From the NCBI GenBank assembly GCA_017621975.1, contig JAGARW010000041.1, positions 1-43,373 on the forward strand: a DNA stretch of 43,373 nucleotides, written 5' to 3'. Below are positions 39,362 to 43,373 of the stretch, in pieces. Numbering within the stretch: the stretch's first letter is position 1; every line of letters begins with the position of its first letter. The position numbers and the translations under genes are program-made. Under the pieces are notes generated by a model that saw only the letters and a program-made list of their open reading frames with translations, was not told where the DNA came from and did no database searches. The stretch is from Lachnospiraceae bacterium. Its GTDB lineage: Bacteria > Bacillota > Clostridia > Lachnospirales > Lachnospiraceae.

Positions 39362-41986
39362 CTACTTATTGGCAATCGCCGCCTGTGCCGCCGCCAGTCT
39401 TGCGATCGGTACGCGGAACGGTGAGCAGGATACATAGTCCAGACCGATCTTATGGCAGAACTCTACGGACGAAGGATCGCCGCCGTGCTCGCCGCAGATA
39501 CCGCAGTGAAGCGACGGACGTACGTTTCTTCCCTTCTCGATCGCGATCTCCATCAACTGTCCGACACCGGACTGGTCGAGCTTTGCAAACGGATCGTTCT
39601 CAAAGATCTTAGCCTTGTAGTATGCCTCCAGGAACTTGCCTGCGTCGTCGCGGGAGAAACCGTAAGTCATCTGTGTCAGATCGTTCGTACCGAAGCAGAA
39701 GAATTCAGCCTCTTTTGCGATCTCGTCCGCAGTCAGAGCCGCACGCGGAATCTCGATCATCGTACCGATCTCATATTTCAGGTTGACGCCGGACGCTACG
39801 ACTTCAGCGGCAGCCGTTTCCATAACGATCTTCTTTACGTACTGGAATTCCTTTACGTCTCCGGTCAGCGGAATCATGATCTCCGGCATTACGTTCCAGT
39901 CAATATGCGCTTTCTGTACCTTTACCGCCGCGCGGATCACAGCCTTTGTCTGCATTACCGCGATTTCAGGATATGTAATGGTCAGACGGCAGCCTCTGTG
40001 ACCCATCATCGGATTCATCTCTTTCAGAGCTTCGATAATGTTATGGATCTCCTGTACGGTCTTTCCTTTTGCCTGCGCCAGCTTCTCAATATCGGCTTCC
40101 TCCGTCGGAACGAATTCGTGAAGCGGAGGATCCAGGAAACGGATCGTAACCGGATTGCCTTCCATCGCCTCATACAGCTTTTCAAAATCGCTCTGCTGCA
40201 GCGGAAGAATCTTATCCAGTGCTTCTTCTCTCTCTTCCTTTGTATCGGAACAGATCATTTCACGGAATGCGTCGATACGGTTGCCTTCGAAGAACATATG
40301 CTCCGTACGGCACAAACCGATACCTTCCGCGCCAAGCTCGCGGGCTTTCTTTGCGTCATGCGGCGTGTCGGCGTTTGTTCTGACTTTGAGCTTTCTGTAT
40401 TTATCGGCCCATTCCATGATACGTCCGAATTCGCCTGCGATCGTTGCCTCTACCGTGCGGATCGCGCCGTCGTAAATATTTCCGGTCGTACCGTCGAAGG
40501 AAATAATATCGCCTTCATAATAAGTCTTTCCGCCGAGCTTGAAGCATTTGTTCGCCTCGTCCATTACCATTTCGGAACAGCCGGATACGCAGCAGCTTCC
40601 CATGCCGCGCGCAACGACAGCCGCGTGAGATGTCATACCGCCTCTGGCAGTCAGAATACCCTGCGCCGCCTTCATGCCTTCGATGTCCTCCGGCGAAGTT
40701 TCCAGACGGACAAGAACTACCTTCTCGCCTCTCTGCGCCCAGGACTTTGCATCCTCCGCTGTAAATACGATCTTGCCGCAAGCCGCGCCGGGCGCTGCGC
40801 CGAGCGCTTTTCCGATCATCTTAGCAGTCGCGAGCGCGTCTTTGTCAAACTGCGGATGAAGCAGTGTATCCAGATTTCTCGGGTCGATCATCGTAACCGC
40901 TTTTTCTTCATCAATCATTCCCTCGTCTACCAGATCGCACGCGATCTTCAGCGCCGCCTGCGCCGTTCTCTTACCGTTGCGAGTCTGCAGCATATACAGA
41001 TGTCTGTCTTCGATCGTGAACTCCATATCCTGCATATCTCTGTAATGATCTTCCAGCTTATTGCAGATATTGACAAACTGCTCGTATACCTCCGGCATAA
41101 CCTCTTTGAGCTGATCGATCTTCTGCGGCGTGCGCACGCCCGCTACGACGTCCTCGCCCTGAGCGTTCATCAAAAATTCGCCCATCAGCTTCTTCTCGCC
41201 CGTCGCCGGATTTCTTGTAAACGCGACGCCCGTGCCGGACGTTTCGCCCATATTACCGAACGCCATCATCTGTACGTTGACCGCCGTTCCCCACGAATAC
41301 GGGATATCGTTGTCTCTGCGGTAAACGTTCGCGCGGGGGTTGTCCCATGAGCGGAATACCGCTTTGATCGCTCCAATGAGCTGTTCCTTCGGATCGGTCG
41401 GGAATTCCTCGCCGATCTTCTCTTTATATTCCGCCTTAAACTGATCCGCCAATTCCTTCAGATCTTCCGCAGTCAGGTCAACGTCCTGCGTTACTTCCTT
41501 TTTCTCCTTCATCTGGTCGATCAGCTCTTCAAAATATTTCTTGCCGACTTCCATAACGACGTCCGAATACATCTGGATAAAGCGTCTGTAGCAGTCCCAC
41601 GCCCAGCGCGGATTGCCGGATTTTTCAGCGAGCACCTCTACGACCTCTTCGTTCAGACCGAGGTTCAGGATCGTGTCCATCATACCCGGCATGGAAGCTC
41701 TTGCTCCCGAACGTACCGATACGAGAAGAGGATTCTCTTTATCGCCGAATTTCTTTCCGGTGATCTCTTCCATCTTCGAGATATGCTCCATGATCTGCTC
41801 CATGATCTCGTCGTTGATCTGTCTGCCGTCTTCATAGTACTGCGTGCAGGCTTCCGTTGTGATCGTAAAGCCCTGCGGCACCGGCAGTCCGAGATTCGTC
41901 ATTTCAGCCAGATTGGCGCCTTTTCCCCCAAGAAGGTTGCGCATATCGGCGTTTCCTTCCGTGAACAAATACACCCACTTTTTCAT
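39362..41986 (-). CDS. ppdK: Pyruvate, phosphate dikinase
   Basis: 874 residues, full length for this enzyme, which interconverts pyruvate + ATP + Pi and phosphoenolpyruvate + AMP + PPi; in anaerobes it often runs in the glycolytic direction. The N-terminal ATP-grasp domain shows GGKGANLAEMTNLGLPVPQG and VRSGARASMPGMMDTILNLG. The swivelling phospho-His domain has GGMTSHAAVVARGMGSCCVS (catalytic His). The C-terminal TIM barrel has GLCRTEHMFFEGNRI, FFCFGTNDLTQMTYGFSRDD and CGICGEHGGDPSSVEFCHKI (catalytic Cys). It is monocistronic, with an AGGAGGAAT site before ATG 41986. Confidence 0.98.
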   Translation of the reverse strand: MKKWVYLFTEGNADMRNLLGGKGANLAEMTNLGLPVPQGFTITTEACTQYYEDGRQINDEIMEQIMEHISKMEEITGKKFGDKENPLLVSVRSGARASMPGMMDTILNLGLNEEVVEVLAEKSGNPRWAWDCYRRFIQMYSDVVMEVGKKYFEELIDQMKEKKEVTQDVDLTAEDLKELADQFKAEYKEKIGEEFPTDPKEQLIGAIKAVFRSWDNPRANVYRRDNDIPYSWGTAVNVQMMAFGNMGETSGTGVAFTRNPATGEKKLMGEFLMNAQGEDVVAGVRTPQKIDQLKEVMPEVYEQFVNICNKLEDHYRDMQDMEFTIEDRHLYMLQTRNGKRTAQAALKIACDLVDEGMIDEEKAVTMIDPRNLDTLLHPQFDKDALATAKMIGKALGAAPGAACGKIVFTAEDAKSWAQRGEKVVLVRLETSPEDIEGMKAAQGILTARGGMTSHAAVVARGMGSCCVSGCSEMVMDEANKCFKLGGKTYYEGDIISFDGTTGNIYDGAIRTVEATIAGEFGRIMEWADKYRKLKVRTNADTPHDAKKARELGAEGIGLCRTEHMFFEGNRIDAFREMICSDTKEEREEALDKILPLQQSDFEKLYEAMEGNPVTIRFLDPPLHEFVPTEEADIEKLAQAKGKTVQEIHNIIEALKEMNPMMGHRGCRLTITYPEIAVMQTKAVIRAAVKVQKAHIDWNVMPEIMIPLTGDVKEFQYVKKIVMETAAAEVVASGVNLKYEIGTMIEIPRAALTADEIAKEAEFFCFGTNDLTQMTYGFSRDDAGKFLEAYYKAKIFENDPFAKLDQSGVGQLMEIAIEKGRNVRPSLHCGICGEHGGDPSSVEFCHKIGLDYVSCSPFRVPIARLAAAQAAIANK

Positions 41987-42025
41987 TATGCCATTCCTCC
42001 ATATTATATTGATATTGGTACTTTT

Positions 42026-42054
42026 AGTATATCCTATCTGTCCTCAAATTGAAA
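42026..42054 (-). promoter_or_regulatory. Candidate ppdK promoter
   Basis: Minus strand: TTTCAA (42054-42049), 17-bp spacer, TATACT (42031-42026). The -35 match is weak. Confidence 0.45.
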
Positions 42055-42115
42055 CCTTTATTTATCGTCTCTGCAAACAAAACGCCGGTCGTTCACATAT
42101 TTTTTCAGTTATGCG

Positions 42116-42145
42116 TTGACTTTTTATTTCCTGCTATTATACAAT
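42116..42145 (+). promoter_or_regulatory. Candidate promoter of the AEC transporter gene
   Basis: TTGACT (42116-42121) with TATACA at 42138-42143 (16-bp spacer) or TACAAT at 42140-42145 (18 bp). Confidence 0.6.
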
Positions 42146-42245
42146 TTCTACAGAATACCGGAAGGGCTTTGCAGGAAACGTTTTGTCTCTCCTGAAACGC
42201 CTGTCAGATTCCGGAAAATAAATCGATCGGAGGCGGCTTCATCGT

Positions 42246-43181
42246 ATGCGTCAGATAATTTCCGTACTTGAAATGGTTTTCCCCGTTATTTTTATGCTTT
42301 ACATCGGCTATTTGTGCCGTGTCAAAAACGTTTTTTCCAAAGAAGGGCTTGCCGGAATCAAAAGCGTGATCTCAACGATCGCTCTTCCCGTCGTTCTTTT
42401 TCAGGCGTTTTACGCGACCGAATATACGCTGAGCAGTCTGTTCATCCTGATCGTTATTTTCACCGGATGCTGCCTGTCCCTCGCGGCGGGACGTCTGCTC
42501 GGCCGTTTTTTCCCAGACTCCAGACTCATGCCCTACCTGATGGCTGGCTATGAGGTCGGTATGCTCGGCTACGCGCTGTTCGGTCTGCTGGCGGGCAGCG
42601 ACAATCTGTCCTATATGGTCACGGTCGATCTCGGTCAGGTCATCTTTGTTTATACGGTTTTCCTGACTCTGCTCAAAAGCGCGACGGGACACAAGCCTTC
42701 TGCGAAGGAAATGCTGAAGGAAACGCTGAGAAATCCGGCGTTTCTCGGCATGTCGATCGGTCTGCTCTTCGGTGTGAGCGGACTCGGTAGGTTGATCGCT
42801 TCTTCTCCTCTCGGCGGCGTTTTTAACAGTACGATCGCGATGATCACCGCGCCGACCTCCGCCATGATCCTGATTATCGTCGGCTACGAGCTGTCCTTTC
42901 GCAGGGATATGTTCGCGCCCGTTCTCAAAACGATTCTCCTGCGCGTTGTCGTCCTCGGCGTCCTGCTCGTCGTTTCGTGCGCGGTTATTTTCTGCGTCGT
43001 GCCGTTCGATAAAAACCTGTTCATGGCGCTGATCCTTTTGTTTTCCCTGCCGGCTCCTTTCATCATTCCGCTCTATGCGGATGTGGAGTCCGAGGGCGTT
43101 TACATTTCAACGACGCTGTCCATGAATACGTTAGTTACTGTTTTGATTTTTATCATTTTATCCGTATATGCTTTGAGCTAA
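42246..43181 (+). CDS. AEC (auxin efflux carrier) family transporter
   Basis: 311 residues with about ten membrane helices in two inverted five-helix repeats. Features: MVFPVIFMLYIGYLCRVKNV, GIKSVISTIALPVVLFQAFY (conserved Pro-containing broken helix), YEVGMLGYALFGLLAG, NSTIAMITAPTSAMILIIVG and LLFSLPAPFIIPLYADVESE. Bacterial AEC members carry malate, malonate or other organic acids, but the cargo here is unknown. GATCGGAGG precedes the ATG at 42246, with 12-nt spacing. It is divergent from ppdK and followed by a strong terminator. Confidence 0.88.
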   Translation: MRQIISVLEMVFPVIFMLYIGYLCRVKNVFSKEGLAGIKSVISTIALPVVLFQAFYATEYTLSSLFILIVIFTGCCLSLAAGRLLGRFFPDSRLMPYLMAGYEVGMLGYALFGLLAGSDNLSYMVTVDLGQVIFVYTVFLTLLKSATGHKPSAKEMLKETLRNPAFLGMSIGLLFGVSGLGRLIASSPLGGVFNSTIAMITAPTSAMILIIVGYELSFRRDMFAPVLKTILLRVVVLGVLLVVSCAVIFCVVPFDKNLFMALILLFSLPAPFIIPLYADVESEGVYISTTLSMNTLVTVLIFIILSVYALS

Positions 43182-43223
43182 CTTCAATCCTCTTAGCCCG
43201 ATATTAGTCTGAAAAGCAAAAAA

Positions 43224-43257
43224 GGGAAGCGCTTCGTTCCATTCCGAAGCGCTTCCC
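43224..43257. terminator. Bidirectional terminator after the AEC gene
   Basis: A perfect 13-bp stem GGGAAGCGCTTCG (43224-43236) with CGAAGCGCTTCCC (43245-43257), flanked by A- and T-runs; it serves the AEC gene and probably the minus-strand gene ending at 43329. Confidence 0.85.
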
Positions 43258-43328
43258 GATTTTTATTATTTATATCCATACATGCCGGCAAACTGTCCGT
43301 TAGACTTTTATGCCGGTTCTGCTTCCGT

Positions 43329-43373
43329 TTACGGAACGATAATTTCAATCGCCTGCGGTCTGCTGACGATCTC
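43329..43373 (-). CDS. C-terminal end of an unidentified gene, partial
   Basis: The minus strand reads E-I-V-S-R-P-Q-A-I-E-I-I-V-P-stop from the window edge to TAA at 43331-43329. The beta-strand-like end, its position before a bidirectional terminator and the codon use suggest the last 14 codons of a real gene. Too short to assign. Confidence 0.35.
   Translation of the reverse strand, partial: EIVSRPQAIEIIVP

Noticed and set aside
39452..41350. 632-codon open frame opposite ppdK
   Set aside because: It is entirely antisense to a certain ppdK gene, lacks a recognisable family or SD, and has the Arg/Leu/His-rich composition produced by the complementary frame of a GC-rich coding sequence.

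Overview
The window looks like the chromosome of a Gram-positive anaerobe of the class Clostridia, most likely a Lachnospiraceae. Base composition is close to even. Strong AGGAGG ribosome binding sites and sigma-A type promoters (TTGACA-17-TATAAT) are frequent. It carries an hrcA-grpE-dnaK-dnaJ operon under a CIRCE element, a rubredoxin-first ('reverse') rubrerythrin, pyruvate phosphate dikinase, and several small protein families I associate with Lachnospiraceae. This placement is inference; no rRNA gene is present.

Layout. 1-2.9 kb: the 3' part of a carbohydrate esterase joined in frame to a GH43 glycosidase with a CBM6-like tail. 3.0-4.7 kb: two unknown membrane proteins and a small DUF2007-like protein. 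5.0-10.1 kb: the heat-shock operon (minus strand). 10.3-12.1 kb: an unknown membrane-anchored protein and a Lys/Ala-rich DUF6465-like protein. 12.2-16.2 kb: an apparent phosphate module, nptA followed by an OmpR-type regulator and a histidine kinase, with PhoP-box-like TTTACA repeats at 11-bp period upstream. 16.4-17.0 kb: rubrerythrin with a 7-1-7 operator. 17.0-20.0 kb: aminotransferase, patatin and uppP operon. 20.1-24.7 kb: HD-GYP phosphodiesterase, GNAT, cyclophilin and an AgcS symporter with a terminator in its leader. 24.7-25.25 kb: nested repeats. 25.3-29.5 kb: an MMPL/RND transporter coupled to an exported coiled-coil partner. 29.9-33.0 kb: exported EF-hand-like protein, CcdA plus TlpA-type thioredoxin, and a mutarotase-like protein. 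33.1-36.0 kb: heavy-metal P-type ATPase divergent from a TetR regulator with a clear operator. 36.1-38.4 kb: NYN/LOTUS protein, cupin and AraC regulator. 38.5-39.0 kb: a candidate type I toxin-antitoxin locus. 39.3-43.2 kb: ppdK and an AEC transporter.

The most interesting non-coding content is a set of foldback repeats. Two copies of a ~300-bp, almost entirely self-complementary element (4685-4987 and 24769-25088, opposite orientations) differ by changes that keep their arms complementary. The second copy is flanked by an 8-bp direct repeat (CCTATGAA) and interrupts a copy of another short palindromic repeat, whose other copies are at 16231-16297 and 29696-29859. That is direct evidence of movement by a non-autonomous element. 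The other highlight is the 30-codon toxin gene at 38701-38793, with its own promoter, a convergent small-RNA promoter and a shared bidirectional terminator.

All calls rest on reading the sequence and on memory of protein families; no database search was run.
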